NCBI GenBank assembly: GCA_025677825.1
Contig: JAIXMO010000005.1
Coordinates: 310,001 to 374,000, forward strand
Reading direction: 5' to 3'
Source: Helicostylum pulchrum
Taxonomy: Eukaryota > Mucoromycota > Mucoromycetes > Mucorales > Mucoraceae
Length of the DNA: 64,000 bases
The notes below the pieces were generated by a model that worked only from the letters and a program-made list of their open reading frames with translations, was not told where the DNA came from and ran no database searches. The translations under genes and the position numbers were made by a program. Numbering within the stretch: the stretch's first letter is position 1; every line of letters starts with the position of its first letter. This document shows, piece after piece, positions 16,930 to 29,475 of the stretch.

Positions 16930-17925
16930 ATCTAGCCCTCTCAATTGAACGCCTCTTTTTTTTTGTCCTTTTTTTTTTCCCACTGTTTCCCATACAAACA
17001 CACAAACATAGTTTCTCACCCCTTTTCTTGTACATACTTATTTTTTATTCTTCTGTCAATTTTTTTAAAAAAAAACTTCTTTTATTCTATTGCATGTGTG
17101 TGTGTGTGTGTGTGTGTGTTCTAACTTACAAAGTATTAGCGTACAAAAAAAAAAGATAATAAATTACAGGTACATTTTTATAAATAAGACGCCTTGGTTT
17201 TGTCTTACGCTAAATAAACAACAACATGATCCAATATCATGCGTTGGTGTGAACATTCTATCTGATTGGTCATACTTGTTTAGCGGTTCCTGCTTTAAGG
17301 AACAACGGCGATCTCTCTTTTGGTAAATTAGGAAATGATCATGCAACACTATTAAATCTTGCATTTTTTTTTTTTTTTTAGTTTTAGCACTAAACATTTT
17401 GATAGATATATTAGCTTTTTTTCTTACGTTATCTTTCTTTTTTTTTTTTAGTATGGGTAATTTAAGATCGTGTGTGTGTGTGTGTGCGAATGTTTATAAA
17501 GTGTGTGTGTATGACTCGGAAATGTGGGCTTTCTCTTCGTTCTGCTAATCGATTTTCTCTGATCTTATCGAGCCATTATTTTTTTTTAGTTTCCCGCTTC
17601 CGCTTTTTTTTTTTTTTTTTTTGGGCTTGCATTCATTTTGCCCGTGCATTTTCTAAGAAAGAAAAAAGTTACCCTCATCATTTAACTGTAATTGTATTCT
17701 TGTACTACAAACTTAGTTTTAGGGACCAGGGGTCTTTTTTTTCGTTTGTTCTGCACACAGTTTTGCTTTAAAGTGCAGCCTTTTTGAAGGAAATAAAACC
17801 CCGGTTTTAACTTTTTGTGACTTTGCTTTTTATTTTTCTTGCATATGTTTGAAAACGCGTTTTTTTTTTCTAACTTCTTCTTCTTCTTTATTCTCTTTTT
17901 TTAAAAGTAAATATATATATATAAA
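16930..17925. other. Intergenic region with GT microsatellites; TPI promoter
   Basis: No gene seen. Contains (GT)n runs at about 17095-17119 and 17471-17487, several long poly-T tracts and, just before TPI, a pyrimidine-rich leader (CTTCTTCTTCTTCTTTATTC) and an AT dinucleotide run next to the ATG, as expected for a strong fungal promoter. Confidence 0.6.
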
Positions 17926-18790
<865 letters not shown>

Positions 18791-19950
18791 ATACTTCTCT
18801 GTATATTAAACCCTTACATATTCCTCTCATCCCTAAAAAAAAATTTAATAACGTACTAAAATAAAAGTATACGCATTGTTTTAAATAATTGTCATATGTT
18901 TCTTCCCCCTCCTTTTCCCGAAACCTATAAATGAGTTTCAATTCACTTTTATAAAAAGAAAACTGCTTGGTTCATTCAGAGACTAGAAAAGTTATCGGAA
19001 CATATACTTGCGCTAGTAACTTTACACGTCAAGCAAATTCAGTCTAATTTTATTTTCAAGTAGAGTCAAGTATGCTTTCACGTGTAGTTACCGTCATCAA
19101 CTTTTTTTTTTTTTGAAAGCACTTTTTTTTTCGAGTACTAAAAAAGGCAATGTGATTGTATAGATTTTTTTTATCTGTTACAATCTATCAGAAACACAGT
19201 TTCAAACTCTGCAAAAAAAAAAAGTAAAAGTGGTGTAAGTAGTCGTGCTGATCAAACACTGCAAAAAAAAAAAGAACTTTCTTTTTTACATAAAAAAACT
19301 TGTTGCATATATAAAAAAAACGTGGGTAAATCAATCTTTGTTTCTTATGCATTGCAGGCTGTTATTTTGGGCGTAAGTACGATAAAAAAAAGCGCAGTAG
19401 TTAACTCGTATCATTTACTAAAAAAAAAAGGTATATATATTTAATATATAGTAAACGGTAATGAAACCAGTACAATCTTAAAAAAACATTGTATGTTGAC
19501 ATGAACAAATCTTATTTGATATAGCTAAGTGGTGTGAGTACGCGTGATGCAAGAACCGAGAATTGACGTCCAATAGACTGCTCAACGTGTAAATGTTGGA
19601 AAGCGATAAGACTTTAATTGGTATTTTATTACCTCAATCACTTTTTTGAACTTGTATCATCTTCCAAAAAATAGATTACCCTGTACATAGTGTAACGTTC
19701 AACCTTACTTCGAACTAGGCCAATAACGTGTGTCGTTGAGTCCATGCATTTAATCAACACTATTGACATCGTGCGCATTGTATTGGAAATAAACTGATAT
19801 CACCTTTTAACTAAATTAATCATTATATATATAAAAAAAGGTTATATATTTCGCAGCTTAATTCCTTGTGTTCTTTTTTTCTTTTTAAACTTTTTTAAAA
19901 AAAAACCCTAATTTATACAAATTTCACTTGTTTGGATTTAATAACTACTT
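18791..19950. other. Intergenic region upstream of the phosphate transporter
   Basis: No coding sequence seen in 1.16 kb. Contains poly-T/poly-A tracts, one palindromic CACGTG at 19079-19084 and several ACGTG half sites (about 19320, 19587, 19726). CACGTG is the core bound by Pho4-type bHLH proteins in yeast; a role here is inference. Confidence 0.5.
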
Positions 19951-21761
19951 ATGTCACAAGAAGGTGTAGATCATTTTAATACAAATGATGTCTTGACTGC
20001 AAAAGAGCGTCGTCGTATGGCGTTAGAAGAGGTAAAAAAGATAAAAATAAAAATAAAAACAATGATAAAATAAAAAGTAGTAAAAAAAAAAAAGACCTCT
20101 AAATGCCTCACTTTAAAAAGATTGACAATGCCAAATTTGGATGGTTCCATATTCGTGCGTGTATCGTTTCCGGTATTGGTTTCTTTACAGACGCCTACGA
20201 TATTTTCGCCATCAATCTAGTATCTACCATGATCGGTTACGTGTACTGGCAAGACCAAGGCAACAAGACTCCTCATAACGTTGATACCGCAATTAAAGTA
20301 TCTTGCTCTGTCGGTACAGTAGTTGGTCAACTCTTGTTTGGTTACTTGGCTGATCGCGTGGGTCGTAAGCGCATGTACGGTGTTGAGCTCATGATAATTA
20401 TTATGGGTACCATCGGACAAACTCTCGTTGGCAATGCCCCCGCCGCTACGTTCTGGGGTGTCATTACCTTTTGGCGTGTCTTTACCGGTATCGGTATCGG
20501 TGGTGATTACCCTTTGTCTTCCGTGATCACTGCAGAATTTGCTACTACCAAGCACCGTGGTGCCATGATGTCTGCTGTCTTTGCTATGCAAGGTATTGGC
20601 CAAGTCACTGCTGGCCTCGTCGGTCTATGTGTCACCGCTGCGTTCAAGAGCGCGATTCAGTACGATCAAACGTACCTCGATTACGTATGGCGTATTGTGG
20701 TGGGATTCGGTGCAATCCCCGGTGTCTGTGCTCTTTACTACCGTTTAACTATCCCTGAAACGCCGCGTTATACCATCGATGTTGAAAACAAGTTTGACCA
20801 AGGTATCAGTGATGCCAAGGCGTTTATTGAAAAAGGTGCTTCCTCCGGCAGTTACACTGGGGCAGATGCTGTGACTGCTACGACTGAAAAAAGAACTGAG
20901 CTAGAGCACACTCCTACAAAGGCGTCTTGGGCGGATTTCAAGCAACATTTCGGTCAGTGGAAGCATGGTAAAGTGTTATTTGGTACGGCGTACTCTTGGT
21001 TCGCTCTCGATGTTGCTTGGTACGGCCTTGGGTTAAATAACTCAATTATTCTTCAAGCTATTGGGTTTGCCGGTGGACCTGATCCTTACACGTAAAGACA
21101 AAAATAAAAATAAGAATTGATGGAACAAAAAACTAATAACTAACTTTTTTGTATGAGTAGCGCTGTGTTTAAAACATGTGTCGGTAATGTAATTATCAAT
21201 TTACTTGGCTCTGTACCCGGTTACTGGATTTCTGTCTTTACTATTGATAAATTGGGTCGTAAGAAGATTCAGATTATGGGTTTTGCTATGCTTACAATCA
21301 TGTTCTGTATCCTTGGTTTTGGGTACCAGAAGATTTTAGATACTTCTATTCCGTTGTTTATTGTGTTGTTTACAATCACGCAAATCTTCTTCAACTTTGG
21401 TCCGAATACAACTACATTTGTTGTACCTGGTGAATGTTTCCCTACTCGTTATAGATCAACAGCTCATGGTATCTCCGCAGCCTCTGGTAAGGTCGGATCG
21501 ATCGTTGCTCAAGTTGGGTTTGGGCTCTTGAAAGATATTGGTGGTCCTAATGCTTGGATTAACCATCTTTTACAGATTTTTGCCTTCTTTATGATGACTG
21601 GTATCTTTTCTTCGTTGTTCATTAATGAAACTATGGGTAAATCGCTTGAAGAATTGGCGGGTGATTATGATGATGATGATGTAGAAGTTGTTGAAACTAA
21701 CAAGACAGCTGCTTCTGTGCAAGACTCCTATGTAAAGGAAAATAACAAACTACCCTATTAA
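19951..21761 (+). CDS. PHO84: High-affinity phosphate transporter, PHO84 type (MFS, PHS family)
   Basis: Three exons: 19951-20031, about 20123-21091 and about 21158-21761; about 550 aa. Exon 1 ends RRRMALEE and joins IDNAKFGWFHIRACIVSGIG (acceptor AAAAG). Visible family marks: FFTDAYDIFAINL in helix 1, the MFS motif GYLADRVGRKRMYG between helices 2 and 3, the PHS signature region GIGIGGDYPLSSVITAEF, ALDVAWYGLGLNNSIIL in helix 7 and DKLGRKKIQ in the second half. Twelve membrane helices are expected, in the plasma membrane, with H+-coupled inorganic phosphate uptake. The C-terminus is acidic and soluble (DYDDDDVEVVE). In fungi such genes are induced by phosphate starvation. The exon-2/3 junction restores DPYTSAVFKTC. 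Confidence 0.94.
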
Positions 21762-21996
21762 TACTTCTACTTTCTTATATAACTTTTTTAATAAAAATAA
21801 CTTTTCAGTATGCCTAATATGGTCATAAATTGAACGGATCGGCGTTTCAGAATGTATATAGCCACTTTTTTTTACTTTTTTTAGGGCCTGAACAACCTAT
21901 ATATATTTTAATTTATTTTTAATACGCATCTTACTCTTCTCTTTCTTCTAAATATAAACATATATATAAAAAGTTTTTTTTTTTTACATAGTAGCG

Positions 21997-22996
21997 ATGA
22001 CAAGTCAATCACCTCCATCAAGACATAAAGCCTTTCAGTGGCCTATTCCTAATAAGTCACCTATAACCAAGAACAATAATAACAACAATGAAATCTCTGT
22101 AAGAGAAATCATTGAAAAATATTATCCTAATGACAAGGAATTACTAAAGCATGCCTTGATGGCAAAAGCAGAAGAAGATAAAGTAAAGTATTTTTAAAAG
22201 ATAAAAATAAAATGTTATAAATATAAACCCTTATTTATTTTTTCGTCATTAGAAACAAACTGCACAAGATACTTTAAAGACGGAACAAGCACGAATTCAT
22301 TTGCGACATTTGGATCTTGAGTTAATGAGAGAACAAACCAAAGTAACCGTTCAACCTCAGTATTATAGTTTAGCACCAGTTCAACAACAAGTACTGGCAC
22401 GTATCACTGGTCATCCTAATCATATATCACCCTCCAACAACAACAACAACAACAATCAACAACCACCTGCTTCTCCTGGTGTATATCCTCATTCTGCGCA
22501 CCCACTCTGTCTTCCTGATAACAGACTGAACCCTCCTCGTCAGTACCTTCAATTACCTACGTCTCAACAACCTACGACACCTGTATCTCCTAGCCATGAA
22601 TATGACCTGTTAAGAAAGCGAGGCCGGGCTTCTATATCTTATACAGCGGTTGTGGAAGAGGATAAACATAAACATAATAAAGTAATGGAAGCGTTGAAAG
22701 CCAAAATTCAAAGAGGAAGTAGTTCTCCGTTAGCTACGACGGCTCCGAACTCGGCATTTCGCGATAACAATAAACGACAACGTACGTTACCGAAACCTAC
22801 TGCCTCAGAACCGCCACCAATTAATACGACCACAACCCTTCATCAATTACAGCCTTCGACTCCTTCTCCTCGTTCTGCTAAACCAATCTTACCGCCTATA
22901 GATACAAGTATTGGACGTATACCTACTACCACTTTACCTTCTCATCCACTTATGTCTCCTATAAAAAGTTCCACTTCGCCTCATCCCTCACATTAA
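21997..22996 (+). CDS. Hypothetical low-complexity protein
   Basis: Two exons joined over a short intron at about 22184-22251 (EEDK|KQTAQD), about 310 aa. An N-terminal helical segment (EISVREIIEKYYPNDKELL and on through LRHLDLELMREQTK) looks like a conserved charged helix or coiled coil. The rest is rich in Asn, Pro, Ser and Thr, except for one ordered-looking patch LRKRGRASISYTAVV followed by KHNKVMEALKAKIQ. Stop at 22994-22996. I do not recognise the family. Composition suggests a nuclear regulatory protein, but this is inference only. Confidence 0.7.
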
Positions 22997-23107
22997 AAAA
23001 TAATAATAATAATATACACATTATATATATATAAAAAAACAACAATAATCACATGGTCCATATTATAAACTTGGAAGTTAATTTGTTTTTACACACAAAA
23101 CATTTTA

Positions 23108-24975
23108 TTATTCTGCTTTTTTTCCTTTACTTTCTTCAATTGCCTTCTTTGCTAACTCCTTCATTTGCTCTCTGGTTAACGTAGTATCCTCATTAGTCAA
23201 ATAATAAAACAAGACAATAAAAGCACCAAAGATAATAATAGTCAATACGATCCAATTATTTCCAAAATAAACAAAGGCGTTTTCAAGATATCCCATGGTC
23301 TTGGAGGGCGAAGTGGAAATACCGGTTAAAGCACTCAAGTTCTTTATAGACTCCAAAATCTCATCAGGGCTTTCAAACGAAAACTTTTTTTTGTTAGCAT
23401 GATGATCGTAATAGAGTTCAGATTGAGGGTCGAGGACGATAATGGCGGGCAATTTGTTGCTTTGGATACCGTAGGCACGAGAGATGAAGCTGCCCCATAA
23501 CTTACCGTCCAATTGAGCGAAAGTCAAATTGTTTTCTTGGTGCTCGTCCTTGTAGATTCTTGCCATTTCGCGTAACTTCCATTCCGAGTCTGAGTCGTCT
23601 GGTTTCGTGATACCGAGTACAACCATCTGCTTGCCCTTCATGATATGATTAGAGTTGTGAGGCAACACACGTGTCACCAGCGGTTTGCTTTCCTTAATGA
23701 GCCACGCTGCTAAATCCTTCATGCCTCCTCTTCCCTTGAACAATTGGAACGTACCGTCTTTGACAATCACAGAGGCAGGAAGGTCTTCAGCCGCAAGGTT
23801 GAAGCGGAGCGCAGTTTTTTTATCGGTGGTCGTGAAGAACGGGATGGTTTCCATAAACCCAGGTGCTACGGTCTCTAAAAAGCTCATTTCATTCACGTCG
23901 TGCTTAGGGTCACGAACGTAAACGAAATTGACGTCTTGGAGCTTTAGCAAATCTTGAAGCTTGTCGTCGTCTTTGACGGTGTGGACGGGTGAGCCCGCCA
24001 TTTCGTGCGCGTATTCTTCTAATTTCTCAAGCTTTCTTTCGCCATTGTATTTAAGGTTTGCACCGTGAACAAAGCTATTTTTATTTATTTTTGTTTTAGT
24101 GAGTAATACGCGTTTATATATTTGTATGAAAGTTTACAATACTTACAATGATAACGTAGGCAACCCAGTTACTTTAAATTCTTTACATAAAGCTATTTAT
24201 ACACATGTATAAATTTAGTACATACTCTCCTTTCTTTCTTTCTTTTTTAACAACCCCCGGCTGTTTCGTTTACCTTTACTGTCTTCACAATTCACTTCAC
24301 CGATATTTACTTTGTTTTTTAAATTTTTGGCCAATTGAGCCCAAACAGGTTGGAGGTGTTTACAGTGACCACACCAGGGGGCATAAAACTTGACAAACCA
24401 AGGCTCTTTACTATCAATGATATCTCTAATTTGCTTAGAAGTGGTTAATTCGATACTCTCGCCTCGCTTGTTTCTTTGATGGTCGTTCTTGATAACAAAT
24501 TCATTGACGTCGTCCAAGGAAAAATCACCGGTGTAGTCTGTCCAGTGGCCTCCGTTAAATTTGGTTTGCACAGTGGGAACGCGGTCGATTCCTTTTTCCA
24601 AACAGTAATCTTTATACTTGGCACAGTTTAATTTACCAAACGATGCATCGGGATGAGACTTGACAAGTTGATTCCATTTAGGTTCTAAAAGGGTTTGAGA
24701 TGATTAGTTTGGGGGGAGGTGGTTTTTTAAATCAAACTTTTACCAAAGTCATTACAGAGACTACTATCTGGAGAATAGTATTCAACAAATCTAGTTTTAA
24801 AAAGGGTTTTTTTTTTTTAATAACAAAGAAAGTTGTGAGTTTATTTCAAAAAACTTTACAAGGCGCCTTCCTTTTTAGCTTCAATAGCTTTTGGGTCAAG
24901 TTCTTTAAGGTTGATAGCTTGAGTAAAATACTCTAGTGTTGCTACAGCAACAACAATTGGTAATAAACGAACCAT
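23108..24975 (-). CDS. Membrane-anchored protein disulfide isomerase-like protein (Eps1/TMX-like)
   Basis: Five exons on the minus strand, about 510 aa. It starts MVRLLPIVVAVATLEYF, a signal peptide. The first thioredoxin-like domain has YYSPDSSLC where YSPxCxxC is normal, so the first active-site Cys is replaced by Ser. The second domain has the canonical FYAPWCGHCKHLQPVW (about 24390). Exon junctions restore GEVNCEDSKALCKEFKVTGLPTL. Two further thioredoxin-fold stretches follow (NFVYVRDPKHD..., VVLGITKPDDSD...). Near the C-terminus is one membrane helix (WIVLTIIIFGAFIVLFYYL) and the protein ends KGKKAE, so the last four residues KKAE fit the dilysine KKxx ER-retrieval signal. Expected role: oxidative folding or ER quality control of membrane proteins, as for yeast Eps1. 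Orthology to Eps1 rather than TMX3 is not proven. Confidence 0.88.
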
Positions 24976-25190
24976 ATTGAATAAAGATAAAGAGAAAAAA
25001 AAGAAATCACGCAACTGGCATGAAATTAAATGAATTTGAAAAATTTGCTAAAACGGCGACACATATCCTATTTTAGCAATTATTTCCCTTTGCTTACGTT
25101 TTTGTGACAGATTCTATACTTGACTAAAAAATGTTTCATAAAAGTTACAAAAGATTTTTTATTTTAAAGAAGAAACAGTTTTTTTTTTTT

Positions 25191-26767
25191 TTAAACATCA
25201 TAGTTGGTAGAAGAGACATTACCACCTTTACCAGTCCAGTTGGTATGAACGAATTTACCTGGAGCAGACAAAAGTTCATAGGTATGAGCACCAAAGTAAT
25301 CACGTTGAGCCTGAAGAAGGTTAGCAGGAAGTATTTCATGACGCAGACCATCATAAAAGTTAAGCGCGGTCGAAAGAGCAGGCGTAGGAATACCTTCTGC
25401 GACAGCCATTTGAATTACCTCTCTCCACTTATCTTGTGCAGTAGCAGTAGCCTCTTGGAAGAAGGGATCAAATAACAAGTTTTCAAGCTTAGGGTCATTT
25501 GTATAGGCGTCTTTGATTTTACCAAGGAAGACGGATCGGATAATACAACCTCCACGCCACATTAATGCAATACCGGCAAAGTTTAAATGCCATCCGTAAT
25601 CAGCACCGGCTTGACGCATCAACATAAAACCTTGAGCGTACGAAACAATCTTCGCGGCGTAAAGCGCTTCACCAAGTGAAGCAAGGAACTTTTTCTTATC
25701 TCCCTTGTAGGTCCCCTTCTTAGGTCCGGCCAAGACCTTGGAGGCACGTGTACGTTCGTCCTTGAGAGAGGAAAGACAACGGGAATAAACTGCTTCACCG
25801 ATAAGTGTGACGGGGATACCGCGATCAAGTGAATCAATGCCCGTCCATTTACCTGTTCCCTTTTGACCGGCTGTGTCTCTGATCTTTTCAACAAGGGCTG
25901 TGCCGTCTGTATCCTTGTATCTGAGAATATCTCGGGTGATTTCAATCAAGTAGGAATCGAGTTTGCCCTTATTCCATTCGTCAAATGTATCAGCCATTTC
26001 GTCAGCTGTCATACCGAGGGCTTCCTTCATTATTTGATACACTTCACAAATCAATTGCATATCACCATATTCTTAAAAAATAAAAATAAAAACTAAGTAC
26101 GTCATGAAACATGTATCAGTTTAAAACCCTTACCGATACCGTTATGAACCATCTTGACATAGTGACCAGCGCCAGACTCACCTACCCAGTCACAACATGG
26201 AGCACCATCAGGCGCTTTAGCAGCAGCAGCTTGGAAGATAGGTTTAATAAAAGGCCAAGCTTTAGGGTTACCACCGGGCATTAACGAAGGACCATAACGA
26301 GCGCCTTCTTCACCACCGGATACACCCGAACCAACAAACAAAATACCCTTCGCTTCCAAATCTTCGCAGCGACGAACAGAGTCAGGGAAATGAGAGTTTC
26401 CGCCGTCAATGATAATATCGCCTTTTTCCAAATGAGGTAACAGTTGATTGATAAATGCATCGACAGGAGCACCTGCTTTCACCAGCAGCATCACTTTACG
26501 AGGTTTCTTCAATTTGGAGCAGAGGTCTTCAATTGATTTGGCACCAATGACTTTGGTGCCCTTGGCTTCGTTGGCCAGGAAATGATCCACTTTCTCTTGT
26601 GTACGGTTGTAGGCGCACACTACAAACCCATGGTCGTTTATATTTAAAATCAGGTTTTGGCCCATCACGGCTAAGCCAATTAATCCAATATCTGCACTAT
26701 ATATCTTTATTTTGTTAGGGCGTCAAAATCAATTAATGAAAAAAAAATGAGAAACTTACGTAGCCAT
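25191..26767 (-). CDS. GND1: 6-phosphogluconate dehydrogenase, decarboxylating
   Basis: Three exons: a coding micro-exon of 8 nt (26760-26767, ATGGCTAC), about 26129-26696 and 25191-26066. The protein begins MATADIGLIGLAVMGQNL, the NADP-binding Rossmann motif GLxVMGxN. Further hallmarks are IIDGGNSHFPDS, GSGVSGGEEGARYGPSLMPGG (family signature around Ser-Gly-Gly), [23 protein letters not shown] (catalytic Lys; junction restored by the intron at about 26067-26128) and LLQAQRDYFGAHTYE. It ends SSTNYDV; the total is close to the usual 485-490 aa. It converts 6-phosphogluconate to ribulose 5-phosphate, CO2 and NADPH in the oxidative pentose phosphate pathway. Confidence 0.97.
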
Positions 26768-28593
26768 TTTATGTTATATATATATAAATGACTGATATAT
26801 GTATTAAAAAGAGAAGAGATTATAAAAAAATGCTCTCTTTATTTATCAAAAAATGTAAATCTTGGGTTTTAGGTGAGTAAGCCCGGAACAATAAAAAAAA
26901 AGCGGATTTTAATTTTTTTTACAATGCAACGCCCCAAAACATCACTACGATAAAAAAAAAGGGCATCCCAATAGTTAGTATTACCAAGAAATTAGTAAAA
27001 AAAAAAAAAGATGAGAATTATTCCCACACAAAAAAAGAGTTTCCTCAATTTCTTGATATTATTAAGCGAAATAATATGTACCGAAACACGTAACTACATA
27101 TTTAAATGAAAAATACGTGTTTATACTTGATGGCTCAGGCATAAATCTTGACTGGGTACGGTCTCCCCGACCTCCCTAACGCAAAATAAAAAGTCTCTAT
27201 GTTAAACATTTGAAATGTATCATTTACTTTATAGAGACTGTTTTAACTAAAAGGATAAATACCTCTTTATTAAAATAAACAGTTCTAGGAATATAATAAC
27301 GGTAATATTTTGTTCTATTAGTAGAAACTTGTTTGTTTATACAATATACAAAAAGTATCATGTATTCTAAATATTAGTGACTTAATTGTCCACGGACGGA
27401 AATTGGTATATTGGCGCGCTTAGAAAAATATATATATCTTTTTGAGAATTCTAGTAAACTGTTCTTATATATCAGTAAAAACTCTTTTAGAATTTAAACT
27501 TGTACAGATAAATGAATGTAATATGAATTGTATTTGAGTACTTGTATTATTTACTTGGAGTCACGGAAAAAGATATACACTTTTTCTGATTGTGTTTAAA
27601 AAGTGCCGCGAGCTGAAAAAAAATATATGTACATAAGAGAAGAGTGAGCGTTTTACAATAAAAAAAGTTCATTTGATAATATGATAAATGTATTCAATAG
27701 TAATAAGACACCTCGCGTAGCTCAATTTAAATCTGAATAACTAGGTTATTTTTTTAAGTAGGCATATTAAAAAAAAAAGGGAGATTGAATCAAAACTTTA
27801 ATTTTTTTTTTTACTTATATCTTCAAAGATGTGCTACATTGCTATGCTTCTAGTAACATAAAAAAAAGCAGTTTTTTACAGTTTAAAAAAATGATTAGTG
27901 ATAAATAAACTATTGTCCGCGTGTTGTTTATGTAATTAAGGCGATCAGATATTTTAATGACCCGCATAGATTTTTCTTTTATAAAAAGAACAAAAAAAAA
28001 GCACCCGTTTTTTTTGTATATTTACAAGAAAAAAAAAAAGAAAGTTAATGTGTATCTAATACACGTCATATGATGGATGTGCCCTGTAATGTAAATGCAA
28101 CAAACAACAACAAAAAAGCAATATCACCTTAAATCGAAATTGTAAAGAAAAGCATTTTGTTTTAATTTTTTATTATTATGAAATAATTGTATACTACTAC
28201 GTCCCCTGTGAAGTCTTTTTTTTTTTTTTTTTTTTTTTTTTTGGGTACCTAGAAAAAAAAGGGGGGAAATATTTGGTGCTTTTTGCGGCGTTGGGTTATT
28301 TTATTTATAATAAGTGAGAAACGCCAAATTATGTTATAAAGACACGTTCTGAATATTCGTTTGTAGCTTGTAATACAAGATAATTTCCTGAGGAAATAAC
28401 GGTTATTATGCAACACTTTTTTTTTTTCAGCGCTTTTAATAAAAAAAAGGAAAATGCAATTTTTTTTTAAGGGACAATAAAAATAATATAATAGTAGAGA
28501 AGCCATTTTTTTTTATTTTTTTTAAATAGAAGATACTTTGAGGGTATTAATAATATTATTTTCGATTTGATAATGTTTGTTCAATAGGAAATC
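26768..28593. other. Intergenic, AT-rich
   Basis: 1.8 kb between the divergent start of GND1 and the 3' end of the small YABBY/HMG-like gene. It holds many homopolymer tracts, the longest a T run at 28216-28242. I see no coding sequence, tRNA or clear repeat here. Confidence 0.6.
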
Positions 28594-29179
28594 CTACTTC
28601 TTGTTCTTGGGGTTTTCAACAGCGGTAGCCCAATTGCTGGCCTATATGTATATATATATTTTTTTTATGAAAAATAAAATTTTTGTTAGTTTTGATGTGC
28701 TTTTTTTTTTTTTTTTCGCGATCCAAATAATAATACACGTAAAAATAATAAAAAATTTGCAAATAATAAAAAAAAAAATTTAAAAAGAAAAAAAACTTAC
28801 AGCCTTCTTGAAAACCTAATAAACATAAAAAAATAAATTAGAATACTTGCACACTTTTCATTTAGCATATCTTTAATACTTACATCCTTATGAGCCATTT
28901 CAGGATTAGCCTTCTTGACCTTAGCGATTTCAGTCTATGATATGTGTTAACCTTCACTCTTTTTTTTGTTTTTTTTTTTGTTTTGTATTATTTTTTTCCG
29001 CACTAAAAAATTCCAATATTTTACCTTGATAAAAGTGTTATAGGCAGAGACCTTTCTGGCACCTAATAAATTATGATTGAAAGTGATTGTTCAATTAAAT
29101 TTGGTTCATTATCAATGCTAACATACGCGTTAGAAGTAAATGACTTACCTTGCTTCTTTGTAATCTTCTCCTTGGCCAT
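28594..29179 (-). CDS. Small YABBY/HMG-box-like protein in five tiny exons
   Basis: Minus-strand exons 29149-29179 (31 nt), 29025-29062 (38), 28884-28934 (51), 28801-28815 (15) and 28594-28641 (48) splice with GTAAG/GTAAA donors and TAG acceptors into exactly 61 codons: 60 aa and TAG. The product begins MAKEKITKKQGARKVSAYN, continues TFIKTEIAKVKKANPEMAH and KDVFKKAASNWATA, and ends VENPKNKK. The pattern SAYNxFIKxEIxxxKxxNPxxxHxxxFxxAAxNWA is that of the HMG-like C-terminal half of plant YABBY proteins and of small fungal relatives. The protein is very basic, so DNA or RNA binding is likely. The 15-nt exon keeps frame. No exon is long enough to be noticed by simple reading-frame search. Confidence 0.85.
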
Positions 29180-29475
29180 TTGTAATAAATTTATATAATA
29201 GTATATACAAAAGAGATACAAGAGGAAATGGTAAAAAAAAAAATTGATTTTCACTTTGAGAAAAAAAAATAATTTCAATAGACCTGCTTTTTCTCTCAAC
29301 CAACCAAACATAACGCGTCACATGATGCTTTTTTTTTCTTATTATACAATAACACTAAAAAGCTCTCACACATACATATAACATTTTCTTTAATAATATT
29401 CTAGTATTTGGAATGCAACTATGTATATTTATATATCTATTTTTCAGCAGGGTTTTTTATATTTATTTAATGTAG

